DNA of 64,000 nt from Candidatus Edwardsbacteria bacterium RifOxyA12_full_54_48 (GCA_001777915.1 MFFN01000004.1:681744-745743), one strand, 5' to 3'; positions 7,527 to 17,180 are shown, counted from the stretch's first letter. Numbers and translations: made by a program. Notes: generated by a model from the sequence alone, not told the origin.

Positions 7527-10322
7527 CTATTTCCTGGGCCTGGATTTCTTTTTACCAATGCTCGCCATTAACGGTGCGGTTATTTTCTCGTACAGCCCGA
7601 ATAAGTACTCTATCCGCTGGCGCTCACTATCAAAAGGCTGGGAACGATAACACAGATCTACCGCCCGATCCAATTCGGCATGGGCCTTTACCAATTTGGG
7701 CGGCATGGACAAGGGGTCATATAAGTCAGCCAAGGTAGAATCTGGGTATTCCATACGAACGTCCAGTACTGCCTGGGCAGCAACCTCCACGGACTTACGT
7801 TGCTTGGGGGATGGGTCCTCCGGCCATGGATAATTATTATAAACCAAGTTGCTTGAATAACGATATCGGGACTCTAATCGCCCGCATACTTGGCGAACCC
7901 AGACCATATGCATCATCGATGACAACACACCAAAATGGTACATACCAGCGTTAGGTACGCACGAACAACTATCATGAATAATAGTGGATGCCGGGAAGTA
8001 TCCAAAGGGAATGTATTTACGGGTCTCGGATGAATGCCGTGGTATTACGATATAACGTCCCTTTGGCTGCCTTATTTCCGCAAAAAGAGATGCCTCCGAT
8101 GCCTTGCGACGGGTCGGCTCCTTCTTGCTGGCAAGCCTAAAATCACGGACAGCTTCAACCCGTTTCCGTATTCCTGGAATATTCTTAATATCGGCCGGTG
8201 ATGCATCTACCAACCAAAGACACCAACGGGGTATAGAATACAGGTATTCTTCGGCACACAACAACGGCTTTAGATACTTCTTCGCCTCGGGATTTTCGTT
8301 TAAAAACGACTGGCGATCCTTTTCTTCAATTATCAAATGGCCGCCATCCGTTGGTTTATTCCCATACTCACATAACGGCACATTACAAATAGGTCTGCTC
8401 CTCGACAATACAGGTATATCACTGCCTTCGATCAAATAGGGGCTGATATTGCGTACAGTTTCAATTGTAACTTTACTGCCTTTGTCCTGGTAATCATAAA
8501 GACGCTTATTGGGTATATCATTGGTAGCAAAACCTATAATAACGACATGAACGTGGGCTTTGCCTCTTGCCTCGCTTTCCCACGGAAACGTGCGATGGGC
8601 AAAAAGTATTTTTATCTTATAATTAGCAAAAAGAAGCGACCAAAGTGCCCCAACCTGCTCGCCCTGGCTTATGGAACTGGTAGACACAAAACCAACTACT
8701 ATTTGGGTGCCTTGTATGTATTCGGCAGCTTTACGATACCAACCAGTCACATAATCTAATACACCAGTGCCTTTAGCTTTATCCCAAACTAAATCCATGT
8801 CTTCATTTTGATCTTCCGACATTAGATGTTTGCCAATGAATGGCGGATTGCCCAAAACATAACTGCACTTGCCCACCGGCAAGACCTTTTTCCAGTCCAA
8901 TCGCAGGGCATTATCGCAAACGATGGTTGGGCTCTTCCGCAACGGCAGTCGTACATAATATTCGCCAAAAGCCGCCGATAAAAGATTGTTCATCTGATGG
9001 TCCATCAGCCACATGGCAACCTCGGCAATGCGGGACGGCCATTCTTTGATCTCGATACCATAAAAAGCATCCACATCCAGTATAGACAAATGGCCGATAT
9101 CGTGCACCTGTTGACCGCCGTACATCTCTTTCAGCATGTCAATTTCCAACAATCGTAATTCTCGGTAAGTGATTACCAGGAAATTGCCGCAACCGCAAGC
9201 CGGGTCCAGGAACCTTAAACCGGTTAGCTTCTGATGGAACCGCTTTAACTCGGGTTTGTTCTTCTTTATTTTCTCAAACTCGGCCCGCAAGTCGTCAAGG
9301 AACAAGGACCGAACCACTTTTAAAATGTCTCTCTCTGAAGTATAATGACCTCCGGTCTGCCTGCGCTCCTTCGGTTCCATAACGGCCTGGAACAGGGAAC
9401 CAAATACCGCTGGGGATATCTGCGCCCAATCAAAATGGGTCGAGGCCAGCAGAGCATTTCTCATATCCCGGTTGAAATCGGCAAAGCCCAGATGTTCAGA
9501 GAAAAGATCGCCATTTACATAGGGAAAGGCGGCCAGAGTCTCGTCCAGGTTTTTCTGTCTCTTCTCTAGTGGCGTATTAAGCACTTCAAACAAACGGGCC
9601 AGGTGCAATCCTAAATCTGACCCATCGGCCGCCGTGCGATTTTCCAAATATAGGTGGAAAGCTTCCCGGTCAAATATTCCAGTGTCCTCGGCAAACAGGC
9701 AGAATAGCACTCGAACCAGAAAACGCTCCAACTCATGGCCGGAATATCCTCCAGCTTCCAACGCATCATGCAGATTACCAAGTCTGCCTACCGCTTCGAT
9801 GTTGATCGGGTCCTGGGCCTCAAAGACCTGCTGTTTGTAGCCTGGTATAAAGGCGAAAGAATGGATATTCTTGTGGAAGTCGGCCAATGTAAACTCGGTG
9901 GTCTGCACCCGCCATTGGTCGAATAAGGGAAGGTCAAGCTGTCTATCCGGCTCCAGGTCATGCAGGGCAACTCGGGCGAAATCGGAAACAATCACATATC
10001 GGGGTATTTCGTTGTGCCGGCCGGACCGGGCTAAATCTTGTATATACTGGAAGGCCTGGGAACCAGCTTTGCTCAGGTCTTTTCCCCGGCTTTTATGCTC
10101 CACCAATAAAAGTCCGCTCCAAAAAAGGTCAATATACCCGTATTGGCCTTTTATGTTTTTTACTGGCTCCTCAAAGCTGGCCACCACCCGGCGCTTGATA
10201 CCAAAAACGGCAAAAAACTCATCCCAGAATGTCTTGGCCTCGGCATCCTCGCGGGTTTCCGTGGCCCAATCGTGGGAAAAGGCTATGGCGTTATGTCTTA
10301 TTTCGTTCCAGCTTAGAGGCAT
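7527..10322 (-). CDS. MmeI-like (type IIL) fused restriction endonuclease-methyltransferase
   Basis: A single chain that would both modify and cut DNA. The N terminus has a PD-(D/E)XK-type nuclease pattern (YIDLFW then LLVEHKS, about residues 60-80). The middle has the adenine methyltransferase core: GGHYTSERDIL, motif I DPACGCGNF near residue 371 and catalytic motif IV NPPF near residue 490. The C-terminal third is the presumed target recognition region. The length of 931 residues fits the MmeI family, and the entire ORF is open. The basic tail KKKSRPRK ends the protein. As a one-gene system it protects the element and its host. It lies next to the ABC-3C operon on the same strand but 150 bp apart. 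Confidence 0.88.
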   Translation of the reverse strand: MPLSWNEIRHNAIAFSHDWATETREDAEAKTFWDEFFAVFGIKRRVVASFEEPVKNIKGQYGYIDLFWSGLLLVEHKSRGKDLSKAGSQAFQYIQDLARSGRHNEIPRYVIVSDFARVALHDLEPDRQLDLPLFDQWRVQTTEFTLADFHKNIHSFAFIPGYKQQVFEAQDPINIEAVGRLGNLHDALEAGGYSGHELERFLVRVLFCLFAEDTGIFDREAFHLYLENRTAADGSDLGLHLARLFEVLNTPLEKRQKNLDETLAAFPYVNGDLFSEHLGFADFNRDMRNALLASTHFDWAQISPAVFGSLFQAVMEPKERRQTGGHYTSERDILKVVRSLFLDDLRAEFEKIKKNKPELKRFHQKLTGLRFLDPACGCGNFLVITYRELRLLEIDMLKEMYGGQQVHDIGHLSILDVDAFYGIEIKEWPSRIAEVAMWLMDHQMNNLLSAAFGEYYVRLPLRKSPTIVCDNALRLDWKKVLPVGKCSYVLGNPPFIGKHLMSEDQNEDMDLVWDKAKGTGVLDYVTGWYRKAAEYIQGTQIVVGFVSTSSISQGEQVGALWSLLFANYKIKILFAHRTFPWESEARGKAHVHVVIIGFATNDIPNKRLYDYQDKGSKVTIETVRNISPYLIEGSDIPVLSRSRPICNVPLCEYGNKPTDGGHLIIEEKDRQSFLNENPEAKKYLKPLLCAEEYLYSIPRWCLWLVDASPADIKNIPGIRKRVEAVRDFRLASKKEPTRRKASEASLFAEIRQPKGRYIVIPRHSSETRKYIPFGYFPASTIIHDSCSCVPNAGMYHFGVLSSMMHMVWVRQVCGRLESRYRYSSNLVYNNYPWPEDPSPKQRKSVEVAAQAVLDVRMEYPDSTLADLYDPLSMPPKLVKAHAELDRAVDLCYRSQPFDSERQRIEYLFGLYEKITAPLMASIGKKKSRPRK

Positions 10323-10473
10323 TAATTATATCTCAATTGTATTATAACAAGAACGCCGTTGTCTTCCGTCATAATCAAGGCAATAATAAATAATATTAAA
10401 AGAGACCAGCGCATATTATTGTTAATACGATGGCCCTAAAATACATGTGTTTTAAAAGGAAAGGACTCTCTTT

Positions 10474-12462
10474 TCATTTTACCAACCACTCTTGCGGAAC
10501 AAGTTTTTTGCCACCTCTCCATTCTTCCACCATATTCACATTGGGCAACTTCCCCCAAATGGATTCCGGGGCATGATCTAATACAACAATTTGGAAATCT
10601 TTATTTGCATCAGAAATCACCTTAGAAAACACTTCAAATGCTTTGCGAACAGCTTCAACATCTTCATCAAGATACTGTGGATCATCATCGACCAAATTTC
10701 TTTTGCCTGCTAATTTTTTTGGGAAATATACTTGGCTTGGTTGGTCAAATACTATGAAATTTGGAACGGGGTTTTGTTTTAATCCCTGAAAATATTGATG
10801 AAGCCCTAACAGCACGGCAATATGATAAGATAGCCAATTTGAACCACTGCCAATTTCCCACAGGAAATCTTTTCTGTCTACGTTTTGTATGGAAATAGTC
10901 AAATCATCAATTGATAACATAATGGGAAGTTCCGGCTTTTCGCAATCTAAGTTTGGTAATAATTTACCAGCATTTAGGTTCACGGCGTTAACCGCACGAT
11001 TTGTTCTTTCCTTAACATTTCCCACGGAGATTAATTTTTCTAATTTTGTGACTCTCTCCTGAAGGTCAACAATTTCTACAGTTAGATCTTTATCTGTACC
11101 AAGACTTTCATATACTTCTAACGCTTGTTCAATATTACCTATGAATCGTGATATCGTCAAAGTGTCGTATTGCCTTTTACGAGCCTCATCTGATGTATTT
11201 TCAAGTTGGCGGATTCGAATACGTATACCTTTCAATTTATCGCACACAATGTCCAACTCATTTCGGACCCGCTCATACTCACGATCAAACACAATTGGGA
11301 TCGTATCAAAATCCCCACTATTAGATTCAATATCTTGTAAAGCATTTTGTAACTTTTGCAATTCTGATGTAGCTTTTTCCATTTGACTCCCACATAAAGG
11401 ACAGTCATGCTTGGGTGTATTCAATGTCCCCATCCAATTGGATACCTTTAAGCGCTCACGTTGTATCGCCAATGCAGATTTGTACTCACTTACAGTTTCA
11501 CGAAGGTTAGTCATTTCCAACAATCGTTGGCGAAGACTTGAAACCTCAAAAGCAATAGATTTTTCTTCTTTATTTAGGGCCATCAACTCCGTTATAGCTT
11601 CAGTTACTGTTGTTGAAGTTGTTCGTGCTTCCCATTCATGTGATTTTACAATTTCATTTAAAATATCAATTAACTCAGATACTGTGGTGGTAGAAATCAC
11701 ACTTTTTGTTGTCAACCCATATTCTTTTGCTTCAGAGACCCTAGTTTTGATATCTGCAATCCAACGTTCTGATGTTTGACGTAGATTCTTTAATTCACTT
11801 TGCTTTTTCCGAAGATCTCTTCTTAACGTAGAGAGTTCATGCTGTTTAGCTAATAAGCCAGCTGTTATTGCCCCAAGAATATAAGGGAAAATGCTTTTCA
11901 ACTTTTCTCTATGTTCATAGGTATCAGCTTTATAAAATAAAACATCTGGATTGGCAATTATATTCTGTGGCTGAAAAATAAAAGCTCCAAGATCACGGAA
12001 ACTGGGCCGCCCACTGAAACCAGAGCCTGTTTCTGCAAAATCGAAATTGAGCGCCGTCAAGCCTGACAACGAATCAAGAGTATGCTTGACAACATCGCTC
12101 GTTGTGTTTTTTTCTTTGATATATTTAGGTATAAGAATGTTCTTACCTTCCAATATGTACATATCACTCGTCGATTTCTGAATGCCTGGTTCCCTCCTGG
12201 CAAATAGCTTTTGATCAGTTTCGGTTTCCACAAGCAAACCGAACCAGCCACATGCATCTCTAATCGTGTTCACCGGAATAGTACATTTTTCAGAACCCAA
12301 GCAATAGTCTATGATAGGTATAATCGCTGATTTGCCAGTTCTGGAGGCCCCGGTTATTACATTAATACTGCCGCTTTGAAACGGTAATATTCTAGGATCG
12401 TGGGAGAAATCCTTAGGCCATAGAATTATACTTTTAATCTGTAATTTCATACTATAATCCAA
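10474..12462 (-). CDS. ABC-3C system ATPase (DUF3732, Rad50/RecN-like)
   Basis: SMC/ABC-type ATPase of an ABC three-component conflict system. Walker A is GASRTGKSA (residues 38-46). A long coiled coil surrounds a Rad50-like zinc-hook motif (CPLCG, near residue 355). The Walker B region is FIVFDQPSQVYFP near residue 560, which is the DUF3732 signature, and a conserved LDHAPES follows. The gene overlaps the middle-component gene by 11 bp (alternative start Met5), so the three proteins are made together. ATP-driven sensing of aberrant DNA is the presumed role by analogy with Rad50-like proteins; the trigger is unknown. Confidence 0.87.
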   Translation of the reverse strand: MDYSMKLQIKSIILWPKDFSHDPRILPFQSGSINVITGASRTGKSAIIPIIDYCLGSEKCTIPVNTIRDACGWFGLLVETETDQKLFARREPGIQKSTSDMYILEGKNILIPKYIKEKNTTSDVVKHTLDSLSGLTALNFDFAETGSGFSGRPSFRDLGAFIFQPQNIIANPDVLFYKADTYEHREKLKSIFPYILGAITAGLLAKQHELSTLRRDLRKKQSELKNLRQTSERWIADIKTRVSEAKEYGLTTKSVISTTTVSELIDILNEIVKSHEWEARTTSTTVTEAITELMALNKEEKSIAFEVSSLRQRLLEMTNLRETVSEYKSALAIQRERLKVSNWMGTLNTPKHDCPLCGSQMEKATSELQKLQNALQDIESNSGDFDTIPIVFDREYERVRNELDIVCDKLKGIRIRIRQLENTSDEARKRQYDTLTISRFIGNIEQALEVYESLGTDKDLTVEIVDLQERVTKLEKLISVGNVKERTNRAVNAVNLNAGKLLPNLDCEKPELPIMLSIDDLTISIQNVDRKDFLWEIGSGSNWLSYHIAVLLGLHQYFQGLKQNPVPNFIVFDQPSQVYFPKKLAGKRNLVDDDPQYLDEDVEAVRKAFEVFSKVISDANKDFQIVVLDHAPESIWGKLPNVNMVEEWRGGKKLVPQEWLVK

Positions 12463-12961
12463 TCTTAAGGGTTAGGCCTATTTCATGATTTGTTAGTGGG
12501 GCACACCAAGTGCCTAATTTTTCAGCCAGTGTGATCAATATTTTTATAGATTCTGAGAGCCCCGCTTTAGGGGGTGTTATTGATAAAGGGATGACAGTGG
12601 CTTTATCAACGTTGATGATTAGTAGATTTGATGCTACGGCAAGCATCAATGAATTGAGCGTAAGATCTTTAGTGCAATTGATTTTTGAGTTCAGCGAAAC
12701 AAGCAGATCATTTTTTGAAACTGCAGACGGTGAAAACTTATCCGTAAATGCCCTCAAACCAGAAGAGCCTCTTGTCGCAACCATTATTTTAGCTGTTTCA
12801 TCATGAAAAAGTAACGGAAGCACAATGAAAAGTAGCGGCAAATCGGGGTGTTTTCTATTTGATTCGCTACTTTCAAAACCAGCAACAAAACGCCATAAGA
12901 GTAGAGCCCCTAACGCTGGATTTTGGACATTATTAACTTCTTTATTTAGTGCTCGTATCAT
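12452..12961 (-). CDS. ABC-3C system middle component
   Basis: 169 residues. The N-terminal phrase NPALGALLLWRFVAGFES is typical of the three-component ABC system middle component. It is found between effector and ATPase genes and is thought to bridge them. No enzyme motif is visible. It overlaps the effector gene upstream by 20 bp and the ATPase gene downstream by 11 bp, which is the compact order expected for this system. Confidence 0.85.
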   Translation of the reverse strand: MIRALNKEVNNVQNPALGALLLWRFVAGFESSESNRKHPDLPLLFIVLPLLFHDETAKIMVATRGSSGLRAFTDKFSPSAVSKNDLLVSLNSKINCTKDLTLNSLMLAVASNLLIINVDKATVIPLSITPPKAGLSESIKILITLAEKLGTWCAPLTNHEIGLTLKIGL

Positions 12962-14174
12962 TCTCGCTCGGATCTATCATGTCATTTTTTAGTAGTTGTA
13001 AATAATCAGGATGCCATCCAACTTTTTCGATATCCGCAAGTGCATTGTAGCTGCCAGGTATAAAATGAGAAGGTGTTTCCATTGCTTGTAAATGTGCGCG
13101 ATGTAATGAACACTCAGAATAGAGAATCTGGCCTTTTGCAGATGGTGATGCATTATTCTGGTTAAGAAATGTTTTAGTCCGTAGGTTCTTCCAGGTTCTA
13201 ATCAAATTATCTTCAAATTCATTAAAGCTTTCTTCAAAAACCAATCCCTTTTCACTCCATTCCGTTCTAGCACTTGAAGCTTTTAAAAAATCTATAATTG
13301 CTCTTATTTTTTGATCGTCAGGTGATTCAATAAATTCAAGTTGACGAACGTATTTCTTCAACCTCTCTGCATTAATTTCTGTAGGATCCGGATCCCGAGC
13401 AAAGCTGCTGAGAATCGATTTGGAGCTACGTTTACCAATAAAACTTACCAATGTAGTTCTGAATTCAGAAACCTTAATAATTGCAGCTTCGTTATTTTCT
13501 ATCGCACGATCAATTTTATCTTTAACCCACCCCAAAGCATATTTATTTAAATCTTCAATTATCTCATCCGGGCAAAGCAATTTTGAAAATATATCACGCA
13601 AATCACTTTGTGGACTACCACTACCTGTTTCAAGTTCAAAGGAGCATATTATCTTACTGATAAGATCTTTGTCATCGTTAAATATATGTTCTACAAAAGC
13701 ACTGATTCCCAGAGCTACTGAACTACGTTTTTCAAATGCAGGTGCCTTGCCCCACAATTCCGTTTGGGCGCTTATTAGAGCTTCTTTAGCTTGAGCAATA
13801 GTTTTTGCGTTGCTGAATGATTCAGCAATTGGCCCTGTAACCTTTTTTGACACATAAATCTTAAAAAGGGTATTATCGGGATCGAGTTCGCCTTTTTCAA
13901 CAGCAGTTAACCAATTATGAAATGTTTTCCAAAAATCTATAGAACGATCCGATACTGGGTTCCCATTTGAAGTACTTTTCGATTGAACAGCAAGTTTCCC
14001 CTCGCCAGGTGTTTCAACGCCAATATCCTCAAATACTTCAAGGCTCACAATTGATTCTTTTCTGCTCTGAAGTAATAAAGACACGAATAGTGTTTGTTGA
14101 AGCGAATACCCCAAGAACGATCCGGGTACGTGAGGAGTGCGCTTCTGATGTGCATCAGTACTTGATTCTTTCAT
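12942..14174 (-). CDS. ABC-3C effector with putative nuclease-like N terminus
   Basis: 410 residues, first gene of the ABC-3C operon. The N-terminal ~70 residues contain GYSLQQ, then SLEVFEDIGVE and LAVQSKST, a spacing (Asp50, then Gln64-x-Lys66) that resembles the D...(E/Q)xK core of PD-(D/E)XK nucleases such as DUF4297/Cap4. The remaining ~330 residues are alpha-helical and should form the ABC-3C-specific C-terminal domain that contacts the other subunits. In known predictions such effectors kill or damage DNA when the ATPase is triggered. The Gln in place of Glu is common in this clade. Nuclease activity is inference. Confidence 0.72.
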   Translation of the reverse strand: MKESSTDAHQKRTPHVPGSFLGYSLQQTLFVSLLLQSRKESIVSLEVFEDIGVETPGEGKLAVQSKSTSNGNPVSDRSIDFWKTFHNWLTAVEKGELDPDNTLFKIYVSKKVTGPIAESFSNAKTIAQAKEALISAQTELWGKAPAFEKRSSVALGISAFVEHIFNDDKDLISKIICSFELETGSGSPQSDLRDIFSKLLCPDEIIEDLNKYALGWVKDKIDRAIENNEAAIIKVSEFRTTLVSFIGKRSSKSILSSFARDPDPTEINAERLKKYVRQLEFIESPDDQKIRAIIDFLKASSARTEWSEKGLVFEESFNEFEDNLIRTWKNLRTKTFLNQNNASPSAKGQILYSECSLHRAHLQAMETPSHFIPGSYNALADIEKVGWHPDYLQLLKNDMIDPSENDTSTK

Positions 14175-14223
14175 TTTATCTAAAAGAAACTTAACTATAC
14201 CATATATTTATATACCCAATTGT

Positions 14224-14252
14224 ATAATAACTTAAATGTCATATTTTGTCAA
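14224..14252 (-). promoter_or_regulatory. Strong sigma70-type promoter of the ABC-3C operon
   Basis: On the minus strand TTGACA (14247-14252), 17 bp spacer, TATTAT (14224-14229). The predicted start of transcription is about 40 bp upstream of the effector start codon. It is near consensus, which suggests constitutive expression. Confidence 0.75.
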
Positions 14253-14744
14253 CAGCAAATATGCATATCAAATATTATTAATAATATTTATGCAATATAT
14301 AACTATTAAAGCTAATAGTTTAGAAATGATACTCAAATATAAATTCCGAAGAAGATATAAATATAGTGTTACGATTAAAAAGCATGGCAGGGCAGTTTGC
14401 ATAACGCCGGTTATGTAAACCCTCTGGGCGTAGCACTGGGGTAAGGCAAGGGACAAGGGACCATAATGCGCATTATGGGTCAGGCGGCGGAATAGCGACA
14501 GGTGGAACGATCGACCTGGAGCTGGCCTGGAGCCGCCGTCTTTCCCGGTGGCTATACGGTGCCATGCCGAAACCCAGCGCCGCTACCCTGCAAGCGATTC
14601 AAGGATATCTGCCGGCCTGGAGTAATAAAGCAAAGGCCCAGGATCGGCTTTAGCCAACCATGTGCCTGAGCGGAGCCCGATGTAGATTAAGTAGCGGAAT
14701 GAAGAAGGTCGAAGGCTTTTGATTTTATCAACACCCTGCCAATA
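14253..14744. other. Intergenic region with a GC-rich patch
   Basis: The first ~150 bp are very AT-rich. From about 14460 to 14720 the sequence becomes GC-rich, unlike both flanks, and one plus-strand frame (about 14474-14653) reads as a plausible protein fragment (GTIDLELAWSRRLSRWLYG then PAWSNKAKAQDRL and a stop) with no start. It may be a gene remnant from elsewhere. Origin not recognised. Confidence 0.4.
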
Positions 14745-16727
14745 CTAATATTCCTCTTTGATTTGATAAACATTACCAATTAAAGGATTATTTATTTCAC
14801 TTTTTATAGCATAGTATTGATATGTATCTAATGTATCGAACACTATCTTCGCCTTCTCGATTACACCATCGTACATCTCATTTTCTTGCCCATCTAAAAC
14901 CACAAGGCATTTATCGCCTATCTGAGCAAAGTATGCTATGTGTATGCTATCTGGACTAAAAGTAAGTGTTGCTTCCCCAATGGCATCACACATCTTCTCC
15001 TCTGTGCCATCAACAACTACACATTGTTTATCACCTAGTAATGCCACATAACCAACCCGCTCGCTGTTCGGGCTAAAACAAAGATGGCCGATGCCATCAT
15101 ACGGTTTCCCTTCTACTCCATCCACAACTACACGCTGTTTGTTGCCCGATTTAGCCAAATACGCTATGTGTTGGCTATCTAAACTAAAAACAGGGCATCC
15201 TTCACCAATGCCATCGTATTTTTTCTCTTCTTTTTCATCTACAACTACAAACACTTTTTTATCGTATTGCGCCACGTATGCAATGTGCCTGCTATCAGGG
15301 CTAAAAACAGATTGCCCCAACCCGATGCCATCAAAATGTCTCCCCTCCTTACTATCGATAACATAAAAGTATTTATCACCCATTCTAGACCCATAAGCCA
15401 AATGCTTACTATCAGGGCTAAAAACAATACTTCCTTCTAATATTTGATCATACTTCTCCCCCTCTTTACCATCTACAACAACGAAACGATCAACTCCCAA
15501 TCTTGCCATATAAGCTATTTTCTTGCTATCCGAACTAAATATCGGTCGAATACCATAGTGAGTAAAATCATAGATTTTATCTTCTTTTCCATCCGCCACA
15601 GCAAACTGTTTATCACCCATCCTCGCACCATAAGCCAAGCGCTTACTATCAGGGCTAAAACTTAAACTGTCCTCTGAAATGCGATCATACTCTCTCTCCT
15701 CAAATCCATCAATGACCATAAACTCTTTTATACCCGTCCTAGCCACATAAACGATGCGATTGCTATCTGGACTGAAACAAAGATTATCAATGTGATCATA
15801 CTGTTTGCCTTCCACCCCATCTGCTACCACAACATACTTCTTACCCATTTGTGCCAAGTAAGCAAACCGACGACTATCTGAACTAAATGATATTTCAAAG
15901 ATACAATCATATTGTTTCTCCTCTATTCCATCCACAATGACAAACGACTTCTTAACTGATCCTGCTATATATGCAAATCGCTTACTATCATTGCTGAAGA
16001 TAGGTGTGCAAACACCACGATATTGCTTTCCTTCTTTTCCATCAATAACTGCAATGAGTTGCTTACCTGATTGTGCAACATACGCCACACGTTCGCTATC
16101 AGGGCTGAAAATGGGATATTTAAACAGTGTATCATACCGTTTGTCTTCTTTCCCGTCGATAATTACACTCTGTTCGTTATTGTATTTATTGACATAGGCT
16201 ATTCGCCTGCCGTTTGGGCTTACTGTGAATAAGTCTTCCATCCATGTATGATATTTTAATTGTCTATCCTCCGCTCTATAGAAGTGGGTATGGTGCCACA
16301 CAGAAAAATCGATTCGAGCAATAAATGACTTTGCTATTTTTTTTCTGCTTTTATTATCATTATTCATCTCGGCACATGAAGGATACGATGTTTTAGCCGA
16401 ATTCTCTATCGTTGTTCTTATATCAGATTTTGAGTTACTTTCATCAATATCATTTAATAGTTCCCCATCCTCAGAATAAATTTCATTAAATGAATAGTTA
16501 CACTGAGGACACAGGGGCGAGACTTCAGGAACTCCCCGGTAAGAACATCTAGGGCACACTTTTACTTCATCATAAGCACTTGTAGGATAGTTTGGCTTAC
16601 AACTTCTTTCACCAGAATATTCACCTGTCTTTTGATAATTTACGCCGACAGAAGTTGAATCTATGTTATCCTTGGACTTAAAAATCATATAGAGGACAGC
16701 ACCAATGATAAAAATAACCCATTCCAT
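14745..16727 (-). CDS. Membrane-anchored TolB/WD40-like beta-propeller protein with zinc ribbon
   Basis: 660 residues. An N-terminal hydrophobic helix (residues 3-17) is followed by a zinc ribbon (CPRC near 58, CPQC near 73). From about residue 165 to 640 come about eleven repeats of ~44 residues with consensus FSPDSxxxAYxAxxGxKxxVVVDGxExKxYDxI. This matches beta-propeller repeats of the TolB/WD40-like type. There is no catalytic motif. The predicted topology (short N terminus, one helix) leaves the side of the propeller uncertain. It lies between the ABC-3C operon and an XRE gene and has its own promoter region. A scaffold or sensing role is a guess. Confidence 0.7.
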   Translation of the reverse strand: MEWVIFIIGAVLYMIFKSKDNIDSTSVGVNYQKTGEYSGERSCKPNYPTSAYDEVKVCPRCSYRGVPEVSPLCPQCNYSFNEIYSEDGELLNDIDESNSKSDIRTTIENSAKTSYPSCAEMNNDNKSRKKIAKSFIARIDFSVWHHTHFYRAEDRQLKYHTWMEDLFTVSPNGRRIAYVNKYNNEQSVIIDGKEDKRYDTLFKYPIFSPDSERVAYVAQSGKQLIAVIDGKEGKQYRGVCTPIFSNDSKRFAYIAGSVKKSFVIVDGIEEKQYDCIFEISFSSDSRRFAYLAQMGKKYVVVADGVEGKQYDHIDNLCFSPDSNRIVYVARTGIKEFMVIDGFEEREYDRISEDSLSFSPDSKRLAYGARMGDKQFAVADGKEDKIYDFTHYGIRPIFSSDSKKIAYMARLGVDRFVVVDGKEGEKYDQILEGSIVFSPDSKHLAYGSRMGDKYFYVIDSKEGRHFDGIGLGQSVFSPDSRHIAYVAQYDKKVFVVVDEKEEKKYDGIGEGCPVFSLDSQHIAYLAKSGNKQRVVVDGVEGKPYDGIGHLCFSPNSERVGYVALLGDKQCVVVDGTEEKMCDAIGEATLTFSPDSIHIAYFAQIGDKCLVVLDGQENEMYDGVIEKAKIVFDTLDTYQYYAIKSEINNPLIGNVYQIKEEY

Positions 16728-16818
16728 AGTATTTCTCCACGTAATAATAATATAATAAGGGTAGCAATATTCTTACCAATAGTCAAGATATAATATTAAC
16801 ACTATAGGTTGGTTTTTA

Positions 16819-16857
16819 TCCCCCTTGTCAAAATGGTAATATTCATAAAAAGGGGGA
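16819..16857 (+). promoter_or_regulatory. Inverted repeat covering the XRE ribosome-binding site
   Basis: TCCCCCTT (16819-16826) and AAGGGGGA (16850-16857) are exact complements 23 bp apart. The right arm is the ribosome-binding site of the XRE gene, so the hairpin could hide it in the mRNA; as DNA it could also be an operator. Confidence 0.4.
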
Positions 16858-16859
16858 AT

Positions 16860-17180
16860 ATGGACATATACCAACAAATAGGCAAACAGATCAAAGTCAT
16901 CCGTAAAAAGACCGGATACACCCAGGAAAGACTGGCGGAAAGCGCCGGATTGAGCCTGAATTACATCCATATGATAGAATCCGGCAAACGTGCGCCTACG
17001 GTGGACACGCTTAATAAGATCGCTGGTTGCCTGAAGGTCAAGCTCAGGGACCTTTTCTCAACGGACCTCCCGGCACCGATCCTAAAGAAGCAAAAGACCA
17101 TAGAACTTACATCAGAAGAATACAAACAATTGCTGACAACCATCAAAACACTTAAGAAAAAGACCCGCAAAAACCTGTGA
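16860..17180 (+). CDS. XRE-family helix-turn-helix regulator
   Basis: 106 residues. HTH_3 domain at residues 6-62: IKVIRKKTGYTQERLAESAG followed by SLNYIHMIESGKRAPTVDTL. The C terminus is lysine-rich. The start at 16860 is chosen because AGGGGG lies just upstream; an upstream in-frame extension is not needed. It is the only plus-strand gene in this part of the element and is divergent from the beta-propeller gene, which suits a lysogeny-type or maintenance regulator. Target operators are not identified. Confidence 0.85.
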   Translation: MDIYQQIGKQIKVIRKKTGYTQERLAESAGLSLNYIHMIESGKRAPTVDTLNKIAGCLKVKLRDLFSTDLPAPILKKQKTIELTSEEYKQLLTTIKTLKKKTRKNL

